Of a DNA stretch of 64,000 bases, positions 28,139-37,729 are shown one piece after another. The position numbers and the translations under genes are program-made. The stretch comes from UBA10349 sp003485905 (GTDB taxonomy: Bacteria; Pseudomonadota; Gammaproteobacteria; Arenicellales; Arenicellaceae). The notes under the pieces were generated by a model that saw only the letters and a list, made by a program, of their open reading frames with translations, was not told where the DNA came from and ran no database searches. The stretch is taken from the NCBI GenBank assembly GCA_943787185.1, contig CALSLL010000003.1, forward strand, positions 124,001-188,000, read 5' to 3'. The number at the start of each line of letters is the position of its first letter. Within the stretch, counting starts at the first letter, position 1.

Positions 28139-28762
28139 TTGATTATAAATATCAAACAATTATTGCTACAAGCTCTGGTAGTTATTACGTTCTTTTTATG
28201 CATTTTTAGTGTAATAAAGATGGGCCCGGTATTTGCACAGGACCATTCCATGCATCAGCCCAACCTATCGGCTAGCCCAGCAGCATTTAGAGGAATACCA
28301 ACAATTGAATTCGAATTGTTTACTAGCGGCGGCAAAAAGGTGACCCCAAATACGTTCAGTGGAAAGTACCTACTAATTGCTATCGGCTTTACACGCTGCG
28401 AACATATATGCCCGACGATTGCTGCAAATATGGCAGCAGTGCTACGGAACACGAATATCCCAACTGCAGCTTTGTTTATCAGCGTCGACAATGAGCGTGA
28501 TTCGCCGGAAATTACAGATCAATATGCTAAAGGATTTGACCCGCGCATGGTCGGCGCTAGCGGAAACTATCAAGCGTTAGTAGAAACCGTAGAGAATCTG
28601 AACGCTAGCTTTGTTGTTACTAAATCCTCTAAGAGCTACGTGGTACAGCACACGCCCGATATATATCTTGTAGACCCTTCCGGAAACTTTATAGAGGCTT
28701 TCGCTTTCGCCGACGGTCCTAATAAAATTATCACTGCACTAAAAACAAACTATGAGCTGTAA
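28139..28762 (+). CDS. SCO1/SenC family protein (copper chaperone/thioredoxin-like)
   Basis: SCO proteins deliver copper to the CuA site of cytochrome c oxidase or act as thiol oxidoreductases in the periplasm. The copper-binding TRCEHICPT (CxxxC) and the later His in QHTPDIYLVDPSGN are visible. The frame is open from a TTG at 28025, but that would overlap the divergent relA start and add 38 non-family residues. The TTG at 28139, with AGGA upstream, gives MIINIKQLLLQALVV and a normal signal peptide ending near FAQ. The stop overlaps the next gene by 11 bases. Confidence 0.82.
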   Translation: MIINIKQLLLQALVVITFFLCIFSVIKMGPVFAQDHSMHQPNLSASPAAFRGIPTIEFELFTSGGKKVTPNTFSGKYLLIAIGFTRCEHICPTIAANMAAVLRNTNIPTAALFISVDNERDSPEITDQYAKGFDPRMVGASGNYQALVETVENLNASFVVTKSSKSYVVQHTPDIYLVDPSGNFIEAFAFADGPNKIITALKTNYEL

Positions 28763-29912
28763 ATCGATTAAGCAGTTTGCTTTGAAACCGTTACTAGCAA
28801 TTTTATTTTGGACACTAACCAGTTCGGTGCCGGCTCAAGAACCTGAGCTAAACCCAACGGTTGGTTTACGTAATACTCCTGACTTCTTATTTGCTGCAGA
28901 TGCAGATGAGAACCTGATAGATGTTATAAGCGTGCATACACATGAAACCGTGTATCGATTTGAAACCAAGTACCACGTTGATCAAATATTAGCGACACCC
29001 AATGCCCCATTGCTTATCTACACAAATATTGAACATAAAAGGATTGTCGCGATCAATTTATTGGAGAAAACAGTTTATAAAGATATTCAATTAACTATGA
29101 CTCCAAGGCATGTAGTGCTAGATACCTCAGGGATGAAGCTGGGCATTAGCGATAGTCTAGATGGCGGATTCGTCTTATTTCACGCCTACTCAATGGAGCC
29201 AATTTTGGAACTTCCGGATTTTATACCTACCACAGACGTTTTATTCGATCCGAATGAAGTAGACATTCACTACAGCAATAATCTGACTGGATCTGTTGGG
29301 ATAATAGATAGCAACACTGGTAAAACCTGGGAGATGAATCTTTATGCAGAAGCCACGCCATCCTCATTCTCATCGCCTAGCCGCAGTTTAGACTCGCAAT
29401 ATATCTACGTAGCCGATAAAAACACAAGTAAAGTATTTGCCGTAAGCGCGTATACCCGTGAAGTATTGCAAAGTTATGACGTCCAAACACCCGCAAGGCC
29501 CTACACCAGTCCCGCAGGGTACTTTTTATACCTGTTAGATGAAGTAAATGGTAAATTTACAGCAATTGAACAACATCAGTTCGCACCTTTTGCTGAAGTC
29601 GACCTTAAGACTGGTATCGATACGGTCGTTGTCGGCCAGTTTGATCGCATGAATTTATTGCTTAGTACAAGCAATAAAAACTACTATTTATTCGACAACA
29701 ACAGCAAATCGGTCACTCTCGAAAGTGAATTCAAATATACACCCTTATCCGCAGAAGCAACTGCCGACGGGAAAACAGCATTTGTAAGTTTTTCTGAAGC
29801 ACCATATATAGCTGCCATAGATTTAGTAAACGGAGCAATAAGTTACTTTGATGCGACTAATAACGGTGTGGGCATATCAGCGGCTGGGCTTTCAAATACT
29901 GTGTGCCACTAG
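28752..29912 (+). CDS. Exported YncE-like beta-propeller protein
   Basis: The 386-residue protein has a signal peptide ending near VPA and repeated propeller-like blades (for example VDIHYSNNLTGSVGIIDSNT and YIYVADKNTSKVFAVS), resembling the YVTN/YncE family. Such proteins are periplasmic and often of unknown role; no catalytic residues can be named. Its start lies inside the end of the SCO gene (11-base overlap), so the two are probably made together. Confidence 0.7.
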   Translation: MSCKSIKQFALKPLLAILFWTLTSSVPAQEPELNPTVGLRNTPDFLFAADADENLIDVISVHTHETVYRFETKYHVDQILATPNAPLLIYTNIEHKRIVAINLLEKTVYKDIQLTMTPRHVVLDTSGMKLGISDSLDGGFVLFHAYSMEPILELPDFIPTTDVLFDPNEVDIHYSNNLTGSVGIIDSNTGKTWEMNLYAEATPSSFSSPSRSLDSQYIYVADKNTSKVFAVSAYTREVLQSYDVQTPARPYTSPAGYFLYLLDEVNGKFTAIEQHQFAPFAEVDLKTGIDTVVVGQFDRMNLLLSTSNKNYYLFDNNSKSVTLESEFKYTPLSAEATADGKTAFVSFSEAPYIAAIDLVNGAISYFDATNNGVGISAAGLSNTVCH

Positions 29913-30006
29913 CCTATAGATAGGATTTATGGTTGAAGGCAGACTCAATAGCGAGCCACCTGACGGTAAATAATAACGATTCCAATCAACCTCCCAGACT
30001 CTTTCA

Positions 30007-30699
30007 ATGAAACCTGAGCTGTATTCTCGTTACCATGAAGTTTACGACCGGTTCTCATCCGTTAAACTATTCCCGATATTTATAACGTTTTGCCAAAAAG
30101 TACATCAGAACGCTTCTAGAAACACCACTGCCATCACAGATGTAGGGGCTGGTACGGGTCTATTCACGTCTCTCTTAGCAGGGCAGTTTAGCGGTGCAAA
30201 GATATCGCTGATCGAACCAAGCGAATATATGATGCCGTATGCAAGAGCTCGGTTATCTGAAAGCAAGATTGACTTTTATGAATCTTCGCTTGAGCAAACC
30301 CTGATGCAGATTCAAACTCAAGACATTTTTATATTCCAACGATCACTCTATGCCCTATCTGGCGATATTGGTTATTACAAAAGGCTCGCAAACCAATTAT
30401 CGGAAAAGATCTCGGAAAACGGCTTAGTCGGAATCTTTGAGATAGGCCAATTATATGACATACCGATTACGCGAGAATACTTTCAGTCCAATCGAAAAGT
30501 TCTTAGGCTATCTGAAAACGAATTCGAAAAGCAGTGGCTGATATTTGAACAAGCACTCAAGGACTTTAATCATGGCGCAGAATCAGGTGATTACATGCTG
30601 TTTAACAAAGATAATCTTAACGAAATATTTTCACATAAATTTTCTCTCATAGACGGCGATAACCGAAACATATTTATCTATCGTAAAAAAACAGGCTAA
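30007..30699 (+). CDS. Class I SAM-dependent methyltransferase
   Basis: The 230-residue protein has a SAM-binding motif TDVGAGTGLFTSLLAG followed by ISLIEPSEYMM, typical of class I methyltransferases. The C-terminal half is not conserved enough for me to guess a substrate. It precedes the hydroxyacid dehydrogenase gene by 16 bases in the same direction and may be cotranscribed. Confidence 0.75.
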   Translation: MKPELYSRYHEVYDRFSSVKLFPIFITFCQKVHQNASRNTTAITDVGAGTGLFTSLLAGQFSGAKISLIEPSEYMMPYARARLSESKIDFYESSLEQTLMQIQTQDIFIFQRSLYALSGDIGYYKRLANQLSEKISENGLVGIFEIGQLYDIPITREYFQSNRKVLRLSENEFEKQWLIFEQALKDFNHGAESGDYMLFNKDNLNEIFSHKFSLIDGDNRNIFIYRKKTG

Positions 30700-30715
30700 C
30701 GCACAGCAAAGTAGC

Positions 30716-31672
30716 ATGACCAAACGAATCGTCTTTTTAGACCGTGGCACAATTGGCCCTGGCGTCGTAATTCCTTCACCTGTCTTTGATCATGAATGGC
30801 AGGAGTTCTCTAAATGCAAACCTTCACAAGTCTTGGAGCGGTTAGCAGAAGCACACATAGCGATTACTAACAAAGCGCCAATAACTGCACAGATTTTGGA
30901 ACAATTGCCAAACTTGGAAATGATTGCAATAGCCGCCACCGGAACCAACGTCGTCGACCTAGAGGCTTGTAAGACTAACAACATCGTTGTGTCGAACATT
31001 CGCGAATACGCTAAGCACAGCGTTCCAGAACATACATTCAGTTTGATACTTGCCCTAAAAAGAAATTTGTTTGAGTACCGCGAACAAATTAACTCCGGAG
31101 CCTGGCAGGCTGCTGATCAGTTCTGTTTTTTTAATCGGCCAATGCATGACTTGCACGGAGCGACAATTGGCATTATTGGTACTGGAAGCATAGCAACCGC
31201 GGTCGGCACACTCGCATCCGGCTTCGGCATGACGGTTCAATACCATAGCTTATCGGGTAGAAAAGATTCTTCTCGTAAGCTTGTGGATTTAGATACGCTA
31301 TTAATCTCATCCGACGTAGTAAGTATTCACTGCCCATTGACTGAACAAAGTAAACATTTAATCAATTCTCGTAGTTTGCCACTAATGCGTTCAGACGCCC
31401 TGCTAATCAATACAGCTCGGGGGCAAATAGTTGATTTGGAAGCCGTCGTCCAAGCGTTGAAAAATAACAAACTTGGCGGGGTCGGTGTTGATGTGCTTGA
31501 ACAAGAACCACCGGAGAGGGATTCAATCGCGATGGAGTTAAGTGCTCTACCTAACTGTATCGTTACACCACATACTGCTTGGGCTAGCCTGGAAGCAATG
31601 CAACTATTATGTAATCAGCTGATTGAAAATATCGAAGCTTTTGTCGTAGGCGAACCAATAAGAACAGTGTAA
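30716..31672 (+). CDS. D-2-hydroxyacid dehydrogenase (glycerate dehydrogenase-like)
   Basis: This NAD-dependent enzyme reduces 2-oxoacids or oxidises D-2-hydroxyacids; the closest functional class is hydroxypyruvate/glycerate dehydrogenase. The 318-residue length fits. Visible elements are AIAATGTNVVDL, the NAD motif GIIGTGSIATAVG, the catalytic Arg in NTARGQIVD, the Glu in VLEQEPPERD, and the His in TPHTAWAS. The exact substrate cannot be read from sequence. Confidence 0.88.
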   Translation: MTKRIVFLDRGTIGPGVVIPSPVFDHEWQEFSKCKPSQVLERLAEAHIAITNKAPITAQILEQLPNLEMIAIAATGTNVVDLEACKTNNIVVSNIREYAKHSVPEHTFSLILALKRNLFEYREQINSGAWQAADQFCFFNRPMHDLHGATIGIIGTGSIATAVGTLASGFGMTVQYHSLSGRKDSSRKLVDLDTLLISSDVVSIHCPLTEQSKHLINSRSLPLMRSDALLINTARGQIVDLEAVVQALKNNKLGGVGVDVLEQEPPERDSIAMELSALPNCIVTPHTAWASLEAMQLLCNQLIENIEAFVVGEPIRTV

Positions 31673-31693
31673 AAATCGCTGCTTAAAATCTGG

Positions 31694-33151
31694 CTATTTT
31701 TGATGGTTATTATTATTGCCCATATTGCTAACCAGCTTGTTCATTAAGCCTGCTTTTAAAAAGCTTTCTTGGTACTCAGCTTCAACTTTAGAATCATGCA
31801 CCAAACCACCGCCGGCTGAGTAATGTAATTCACCTGCTTCATGGACCAGTGTCCGTATCGCGATATTGCTATCCATATTGCCATTCAAGCTAATATATCC
31901 AATCGAACCACAGTACACTCCACGTCGATCAGGCTCTAGCTCTTCGATTATTTCCATCGCCCGGACCTTTGGTGCCCCGGTAATCGAGCCACCTGGAAAA
32001 CAGGCACGTATCAAATCAAGAGCCTGCATTCCTTTGGCCAATCGTCCAGTAATAGTACTCACTAAATGATGTACGTTCGCAAAACTTTGTAACTCAAACA
32101 ACTTCGCCACTTGTACAGATCCAATCTTGCAGACCCGCCCAAAATCGTTACGAATCAAATCTACAATCATTAGGTTCTCTGCTTTATCCTTTGCACTGGC
32201 TGTCAATGCCTCTGCATTAGAACGATCAGCATCAGCATTAACATGTGAACGCGCACGAGTTCCCTTAATCGGAGCGGTCATCGCTAAGCCCTGATAAAGT
32301 TGCACAAAACGTTCTGGGGAGTTTGAAAGTACTTCACCAAACTCGAAATTTAAAAATGCACCATATGGGGCTGGGCTATGAGCACTAAGTTGTCTATAAG
32401 CTTCCCACGGATCTCCAATAGCTTTAGCTCGCCATCGCTGTGCCAAATTGATCTGATAAACATCTCCGTCATGGATATGCTTTTTAACTTTCGCAAACTG
32501 TTGTCGATAGAACTCAAAACCCATATTACTCTGCAGTTGCTCAACCACATGAAGAGGTTGCGATTCTTGTTTTCGATTTTTCTTTAATAAAGCTCGCCAT
32601 TCTTCAAATCTCTTTTTGAGTACGCCTCTATAGCCGTACCCTACTATATAAGCTTGCTTAAGCTTATGATCGAAGATAAGTGCTGAATCATAAATCCCGA
32701 GCTGCATATCTGGCATAGAAGAAGACTTCTTTGCAACGCTAGGTATATTTTTAATCTGCCGACCGAGGTCGTACGCGAAGTATCCTAAAGCACCTCCAAT
32801 AAAAGGTATTTGGGTCTCAACATTCTGCGCCTTAGTAATTTTGTTCAGCACTTGCTGCACAACCGTGAACGGATCTCCATATTGCTCCGTTGATCCATCC
32901 GATGTGCGTAGAATACTGACATTACCTCTAGTCGTAATTACCGTATCTGGGCGATACACCAAAATGTCAAAGCGCCCCAAATACGTTTCAACAGACGCAT
33001 CTTTGCCTCTGCGCCCGCTATCCAAAAATGCTGAAAATGGCTGTTCGGCGATCGACGCGAATACTTTCGATGTATTCGTTTGGTAGGGATAGTCTTCCTG
33101 GTAGACCCCCTTTTGTGCAGAAGCTGTTGTATTGCCTTGTACGGTAGTCAA
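31694..33151 (-). CDS. pabB: Aminodeoxychorismate synthase component I
   Basis: PabB aminates chorismate to 4-amino-4-deoxychorismate for folate synthesis, using ammonia from PabA. The 485-residue protein has the chorismate-binding PIKGTRARS motif, whose Lys is the family's active-site lysine in PabB, and ACFPGGSITGAPKVRAM. These favour PabB over TrpE, though the families are close. The TTG start at 33151 is supported by AGGG eight bases upstream. No pabA is next to it. Confidence 0.85.
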   Translation of the reverse strand: MTTVQGNTTASAQKGVYQEDYPYQTNTSKVFASIAEQPFSAFLDSGRRGKDASVETYLGRFDILVYRPDTVITTRGNVSILRTSDGSTEQYGDPFTVVQQVLNKITKAQNVETQIPFIGGALGYFAYDLGRQIKNIPSVAKKSSSMPDMQLGIYDSALIFDHKLKQAYIVGYGYRGVLKKRFEEWRALLKKNRKQESQPLHVVEQLQSNMGFEFYRQQFAKVKKHIHDGDVYQINLAQRWRAKAIGDPWEAYRQLSAHSPAPYGAFLNFEFGEVLSNSPERFVQLYQGLAMTAPIKGTRARSHVNADADRSNAEALTASAKDKAENLMIVDLIRNDFGRVCKIGSVQVAKLFELQSFANVHHLVSTITGRLAKGMQALDLIRACFPGGSITGAPKVRAMEIIEELEPDRRGVYCGSIGYISLNGNMDSNIAIRTLVHEAGELHYSAGGGLVHDSKVEAEYQESFLKAGLMNKLVSNMGNNNNHQK

Positions 33152-33196
33152 TTGTTTACCCTGCAGAATAAAATTGACGTAACCGCTCGATATGAT

Positions 33197-34300
33197 CTAG
33201 TTAATGACATTGAGATTTTGGTTTGAGCCGTCATTAAAACTTAATATCTCTCGTAATACACTAGTTGCGTAAGATCCTTTCGCAAGTTCAAATTTAAGCT
33301 CTAATTCGGTCCCATTCAGATGCCAGCTAAAATTTTCTAACATCACCCGCAGGGGCCTACGAGCGGCCTTCAATCCAAACTTTACCAAGCCATCCCGCAA
33401 TATTGGCCAGTCACAAACCACTCGACTTTCAAACAGTCCGATCTCAGTTTGTGTTTGCTCTGTTGATTGATTTCCCCACAATGCGCCGGTCGTATGGATA
33501 TCGCCGCTGATGATTCGGTCTTCGATATTAGTATCTTCAGGATCGAAAACAAATATGCTCCCACTAGCGTTCAAATTGATTGGTTCAGCAAGTAAAGGGC
33601 GTAACCAGCTACCTTGGGTCAATCGAGCAGAAACAATTTGGTTAAAAAGAAAACCCCTTGCAGTAGATAAGTATAGCCCTCGTTGCTCCCGTTTTACCCG
33701 ACGGGGATCCTTTTCAAACATTGCTTCTGCTTTAGATAAGTTTGCAAAACGTTTACCAAATCGCTGGCTGCCAAAGTAATTGGGCACACCTTGTTTTTTA
33801 ATCCGCTTCAAAATCGATTCATCGAACTGATTTGTATCACGTACCGTAATTTTGAACCGGTTTTTTCGGTGTACACCGCGCTTAAGTTTTTTGGGGTGTG
33901 CTACAGAGTTAAGGATTTCCACGCTCTGAGTAGTTCCTGCTAGCTCCCGATCCATCGCTTTCTCGAATTTCAAAATCGAAGCATTACCACTAGACGGCAA
34001 GCTAAACCATTGTGTGGTTACCGCGTGACGGTCTTTCATCCCAGAGTAACCTATGTCGCGTAGTTTGTTTCCAGTAGATTGCGCCAAAAGCTGGGCTAAA
34101 TAACTGGTATTAATTCCTGTTTTTCGAATCTGCAGCCATTCATGGGGACATTCTGCGGAACTGTTCGTCTCAAGATCAAACCCGAGCACCTCATCAACCT
34201 GAAAGTCCAACGGTGTATGTTTAATAATGCCCGATGTTATGGGCTTTGAACCACCTGCATACGCAAGTGGCTCCATAGAATCAGGGAAACTAGTAGTCAA
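33197..34300 (-). CDS. truD: tRNA pseudouridine(13) synthase
   Basis: TruD makes pseudouridine at position 13 in tRNA-Glu and related tRNAs. The 367-residue protein has the catalytic GYSGMKDRHAVTTQWFS segment (Asp in GxKDxxA) and the NYFGSQRFG motif. The frame opens with TTG at 34300; an ATG at 34276 (MEPLAYAGG) is a credible alternative, and neither has a clear Shine-Dalgarno sequence. It is upstream of pabB on the same strand. Confidence 0.93.
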   Translation of the reverse strand: MTTSFPDSMEPLAYAGGSKPITSGIIKHTPLDFQVDEVLGFDLETNSSAECPHEWLQIRKTGINTSYLAQLLAQSTGNKLRDIGYSGMKDRHAVTTQWFSLPSSGNASILKFEKAMDRELAGTTQSVEILNSVAHPKKLKRGVHRKNRFKITVRDTNQFDESILKRIKKQGVPNYFGSQRFGKRFANLSKAEAMFEKDPRRVKREQRGLYLSTARGFLFNQIVSARLTQGSWLRPLLAEPINLNASGSIFVFDPEDTNIEDRIISGDIHTTGALWGNQSTEQTQTEIGLFESRVVCDWPILRDGLVKFGLKAARRPLRVMLENFSWHLNGTELELKFELAKGSYATSVLREILSFNDGSNQNLNVIN

Positions 34301-34464
34301 AGATAATTAGCCAGAAAGATAAGGGTATAAAGTGGTTAACGGTGCGTTAGGATGCTTGAACTAACACAGCCCAGCACCCTATTATAGCGCCTATAGTCTC
34401 CAAACGATCTAATTTAGTCCAAACATACCGGCCGCCACGTAGCCGACAGCTCAAGGAAGTTAAT

Positions 34465-35076
34465 ATGAAGCCAGCATACTTAGTCGGTACCGTTATTTTG
34501 GCAGCGGTAATTGGCGTTAGCAGTTACCAACTTGGTATTAGAAATCAATCGAAACCTGTTGTCACGAAGGTAGCGACCGTACTAGACCCACCACGTTTAA
34601 TGGCCGAGTCACAGTTAATAAAACATGATGGCACAGAATTCAGTAATGCAACGATGCGAGATAAATGGACTCTAATGTTCTTTGGGTTCACTTACTGCCC
34701 AGACATTTGTCCGACCACAATGCAATCGCTGGTCAGCAGCATTAACAAAATTGAACAAGCAGGTATAGAAAATGCACAAGTTGTTTTCGTTTCAGTTGAT
34801 CCCAAACGAGATACGCCAGAACGCTTAACGGAGTATTTAAGCCATTTTGATAAGAACTTCATTGGCGTAACCGGCCAATTAAATGATATTGAAGAGTTTT
34901 CACGTTCAATAGGTGTTGTATTTGCACACAATCGGCCGGATGAGACAGGCTATTACGCCGTTGACCATTCAGCAGTCATTCTCATTATTAACGAAGACGC
35001 CGAAATGCGAGGACTGTTTTCAGCACCACATGACTGGGAAGATATCGCCGATGATCTAATCAGTATTCACGGTTAA
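34465..35076 (+). CDS. SCO1/SenC family copper chaperone, membrane-anchored
   Basis: This 203-residue SCO protein starts with a single hydrophobic helix that should anchor it on the periplasmic face. It has the complete copper site: FTYCPDICPT (CxxxC) and the distant His in YAVDHSAVILI. It is followed by a PCuAC gene; the SCO-PCuAC pair is the known periplasmic pathway for copper insertion into CuA of cytochrome oxidase. It is distinct from the first SCO gene, which is shorter in the helix and more diverged. Confidence 0.92.
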   Translation: MKPAYLVGTVILAAVIGVSSYQLGIRNQSKPVVTKVATVLDPPRLMAESQLIKHDGTEFSNATMRDKWTLMFFGFTYCPDICPTTMQSLVSSINKIEQAGIENAQVVFVSVDPKRDTPERLTEYLSHFDKNFIGVTGQLNDIEEFSRSIGVVFAHNRPDETGYYAVDHSAVILIINEDAEMRGLFSAPHDWEDIADDLISIHG

Positions 35077-35152
35077 GGTACCTCCGCCACAGCCCTGACC
35101 CGAAATGGTCGTTCCGATATCCATTATTTTCACTATCCTATGCAAAGTTACT

Positions 35153-35599
35153 ATGAGCAAATTGAAATCTAAAAAGCGGCTACTCTTTTGCGTGTGTAGT
35201 TTGCTGATTGCCTGCACATCTTCTGCACAGCAAAACATAAACGTTTCTGAAGCCTGGGTCAGGGTTCCCCCTCCGGGCATGCAAATGTTAGCTGGCTACG
35301 GAGTATTTACTAATCTATCTCCTAATACAGTAGAACTGGTTGAGGCGCAAAGTAAGAGTTTTGAGTCCATCGGCTTTCATAAATCTGAAGTTATGGACGG
35401 TATAAGTTCAATGCACAAGTTAGATTCAGTTGTACTTCAACCAGGAGAATCAGCAGTATTTGAACCCGGCGGCAAACATTTAATGATCTATACACCACAA
35501 TACGAAGTGCAACCCGAGAGTGTACAAATTGAGTTTGTAGATAAGGGCGGGGAAACCTATTCTGTTACCTTTAGCTTGTTGAAAAACGCCCCAGAGTGA
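35153..35599 (+). CDS. Periplasmic copper chaperone PCuAC
   Basis: PCuAC carries Cu(I) in the periplasm to SCO and cytochrome oxidase. The domain shows the conserved HxM-rich site: a His followed by a Met in FHKSEVMDG, SSMHKL, and GGKHLMIY near the C-terminus. The ATG at 35153 (MSKLKSKKR) gives a proper signal peptide ending around IACTSSAQQ, possibly a lipobox; an ATG at 35105 would add a second hydrophobic stretch and is less likely. It follows the SCO gene in the same direction. Confidence 0.9.
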   Translation: MSKLKSKKRLLFCVCSLLIACTSSAQQNINVSEAWVRVPPPGMQMLAGYGVFTNLSPNTVELVEAQSKSFESIGFHKSEVMDGISSMHKLDSVVLQPGESAVFEPGGKHLMIYTPQYEVQPESVQIEFVDKGGETYSVTFSLLKNAPE

Positions 35600-35654
35600 G
35601 ATTTTTAAACTTAGCCGAGAGATACTATATTAGATTACTGTGATTAAAGAACCA

Positions 35655-36656
35655 CTAAACGGAGATCAACCCGGTATCACGTAAATAACTCAGAGCCGTT
35701 TCTACTCTCTGTTCTGAACAGTCATCGTGTAGTCTCAACAGGCCAATACGACTTTCTAGATCCGAAGGAATACATATGCCGCTGGAATCTAGCAACTCGT
35801 CCACTGCGATAGGTGTATTACAAACCAAAAGCATATCGCAGCCAGCTTTCAGCGCCCCCTTCGCAACATCTACGATACTTCCAGACTTTGCTCCTTCCAT
35901 ACTTAGGTCATCACTAAAGACAACCCCGTTGAACCCGAGTTTTTCCCTTAATTCAGTCTTTATCCATTCCGGCGCCATAGTTGCAATATTTGGATAAATT
36001 TCTGGGAAATTCACATGCGCGGTCATCACTCCTTCTAACTGACCAACTAATTCCTTATACGGAACTAAATCGCAGCCATCTAATTCAGCATAAATTCGAT
36101 TGTCACAAGGTTTTTCAATATGTGAATCACCGCTGACACCTCCATGTCCAGGGAAATGTTTAGCAACGCTAGCCATCCCGGCTTGACGCATACCATCGGC
36201 AAAAGCTCCAGCCAGTTCTGAAACTGCATATGGGTCTTTATGGAAACTACGATCGCCAATAACATCGCTCCTAACGGATGCGACGTCCAATACCGGAGCG
36301 AAACTTATATCAACACCGCACGCTCGTAATTCCGCTGCCATAATCAAACCACCTGCGGCAGCGCCCATCAGTCCTTTTTGATAGTCCCTATCAAACAACA
36401 TCCCATATTGCTGAGCAGCAGGTAACAAAACAAAAGCATCTTTAAATCGTTGAACCCGGCCACCTTCCTGATCGACAGCCACAATTAATTCAGGTGTTTT
36501 AATCGCCTTTATTGAGTTGACTAGATTAACTAACTGAGCTCGATTTTGGTAATTTCGCGCGAACAAAATCACACCGCCCACCATACTATGCTTCAGCCGA
36601 CGACAGTCTTCCTGGTTAAGCTCTAGGCCTTCTACATCGATCATTAAGCAAGTCAT
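35655..36656 (-). CDS. nagZ: Beta-N-acetylhexosaminidase NagZ
   Basis: NagZ is the cytoplasmic glycoside hydrolase (family 3) that removes GlcNAc from recycled anhydro-muropeptides. The 333 residues have no signal peptide. The family signature KHFPGHGGVSGDSH, with its catalytic His, and the nucleophile Asp in VFSDDLSMEGA are present. It lies directly upstream of a signal-less YkuD protein, consistent with peptidoglycan recycling. Confidence 0.95.
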   Translation of the reverse strand: MTCLMIDVEGLELNQEDCRRLKHSMVGGVILFARNYQNRAQLVNLVNSIKAIKTPELIVAVDQEGGRVQRFKDAFVLLPAAQQYGMLFDRDYQKGLMGAAAGGLIMAAELRACGVDISFAPVLDVASVRSDVIGDRSFHKDPYAVSELAGAFADGMRQAGMASVAKHFPGHGGVSGDSHIEKPCDNRIYAELDGCDLVPYKELVGQLEGVMTAHVNFPEIYPNIATMAPEWIKTELREKLGFNGVVFSDDLSMEGAKSGSIVDVAKGALKAGCDMLLVCNTPIAVDELLDSSGICIPSDLESRIGLLRLHDDCSEQRVETALSYLRDTGLISV

Positions 36657-36708
36657 TCTATTGTATTTCTCAATTACTCATTTTTACGTTTAAACTAAAA
36701 AAACCACT

Positions 36709-37218
36709 TCACACGACATGGCTGTCATCACTTTCGACTATATCAATCGACTCTCCAACAAAGACCCTATCAAATAAATCGACCACATCAGCATTACGCA
36801 TTTTGATACAACCGTGTGAATTTGGAGTCTGCATTTGGTGAGAGTCAGGACAGCCGTGAATATAAATAAAGCGGCGCATGGTATCGCACTCACCTAAGCG
36901 GTTTCGACCAACTTCACGACCCGAGAGCCACAATATTCTCGTCAAAATCCAATCTCTAGGGTTTCCTTCCAGCTGAGATTGCTGCTCTAAAACCCGACTG
37001 TAAATCTCTCCCGTTTGCCGGCGCGCGACAAAAACAGCGTTTAAAGGTGCTCCGGCGCCAATTTTTGCCCGAATAATGTGAGCACCGAGCGGAGTACACT
37101 CGCTGCCTATCTTCTGGCCCACGCCATTTAATGCTGTCGAAATTGGGTACGTAGACTTTAAATTTGAACCATCATAGAGTTTCAGCACTTGCTTATTTAT
37201 ATCGACAAGCAATGGCAT
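36709..37218 (-). CDS. YkuD-family protein without signal peptide, probable cytosolic L,D-carboxypeptidase
   Basis: The 169-residue protein is a single YkuD domain. The catalytic motif is complete (IHGCPD with His 121, and SHGCIKMRN with His 135 and Cys 137). No signal peptide or membrane helix is present, which is unlike periplasmic L,D-transpeptidases. Signal-less YkuD proteins such as ElsL of Acinetobacter act in the cytosol as L,D-carboxypeptidases in muropeptide recycling. The neighbour nagZ acts in the same recycling path, so I infer the same role here. It ends just before and lies 52 bases after related genes in one minus-strand run. Confidence 0.75.
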   Translation of the reverse strand: MPLLVDINKQVLKLYDGSNLKSTYPISTALNGVGQKIGSECTPLGAHIIRAKIGAGAPLNAVFVARRQTGEIYSRVLEQQSQLEGNPRDWILTRILWLSGREVGRNRLGECDTMRRFIYIHGCPDSHQMQTPNSHGCIKMRNADVVDLFDRVFVGESIDIVESDDSHVV

Positions 37219-37219
37219 A

Positions 37220-37720
37220 TTAACCTACGCTGGTAATCTTGGTTTTAAGGTGATCTAACAACTCGTCAGATGTTTCTTCTATCAACTCTAAAACATTGCT
37301 AAACCCATCAACCTTGCCATAATAAGGATCGGGTACATCTAACGTATTTGACGTAGAATTAAATTTCAAAAAATAATCTAAGTTTATACTTTCACTATAC
37401 CCTTTAACCTTTTGAATATTAAGTAAATTTTCCTTATCCATTGCGAGTATATAGTTAAACTCTTCAAAATCTGACGCGCATATTTGACGCGCATAGATGC
37501 CGCTCATATCGTAGCCATTTTTTTCTGCTATTTGTATCGATCGCTCGTCAGGAGGGCTACCTATATGCCAGCTACCAGTACCCGCTGAATCAACTTGTAT
37601 CGCATGCTGCAACCCCATATCGCGAACTTTACTACGAAGCACAGCATGTGCTGTAGGCGAACGGCAAATATTGCCTAAACACACGAATAGCACTTTTATT
37701 ATCGGTTTAACTTGATCCAA
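37220..37720 (-). CDS. Low-molecular-weight protein-tyrosine phosphatase
   Basis: The 166-residue protein has the CX5R catalytic loop CLGNICRSPTA (Cys 14, Arg 20) and the later DPYYG motif with the general acid Asp. Members often dephosphorylate tyrosine kinases of capsule synthesis, or have unknown targets. It lies between kdsB and the YkuD gene, almost abutting both. Confidence 0.92.
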   Translation of the reverse strand: MDQVKPIIKVLFVCLGNICRSPTAHAVLRSKVRDMGLQHAIQVDSAGTGSWHIGSPPDERSIQIAEKNGYDMSGIYARQICASDFEEFNYILAMDKENLLNIQKVKGYSESINLDYFLKFNSTSNTLDVPDPYYGKVDGFSNVLELIEETSDELLDHLKTKITSVG

Positions 37721-37729
37721 AGCGACAAA

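Noticed and set aside
28025..28139. The longer TTG start of the SCO gene at 28025
   Set aside because: It would overlap the divergent relA start and put 38 non-family residues before the signal peptide.
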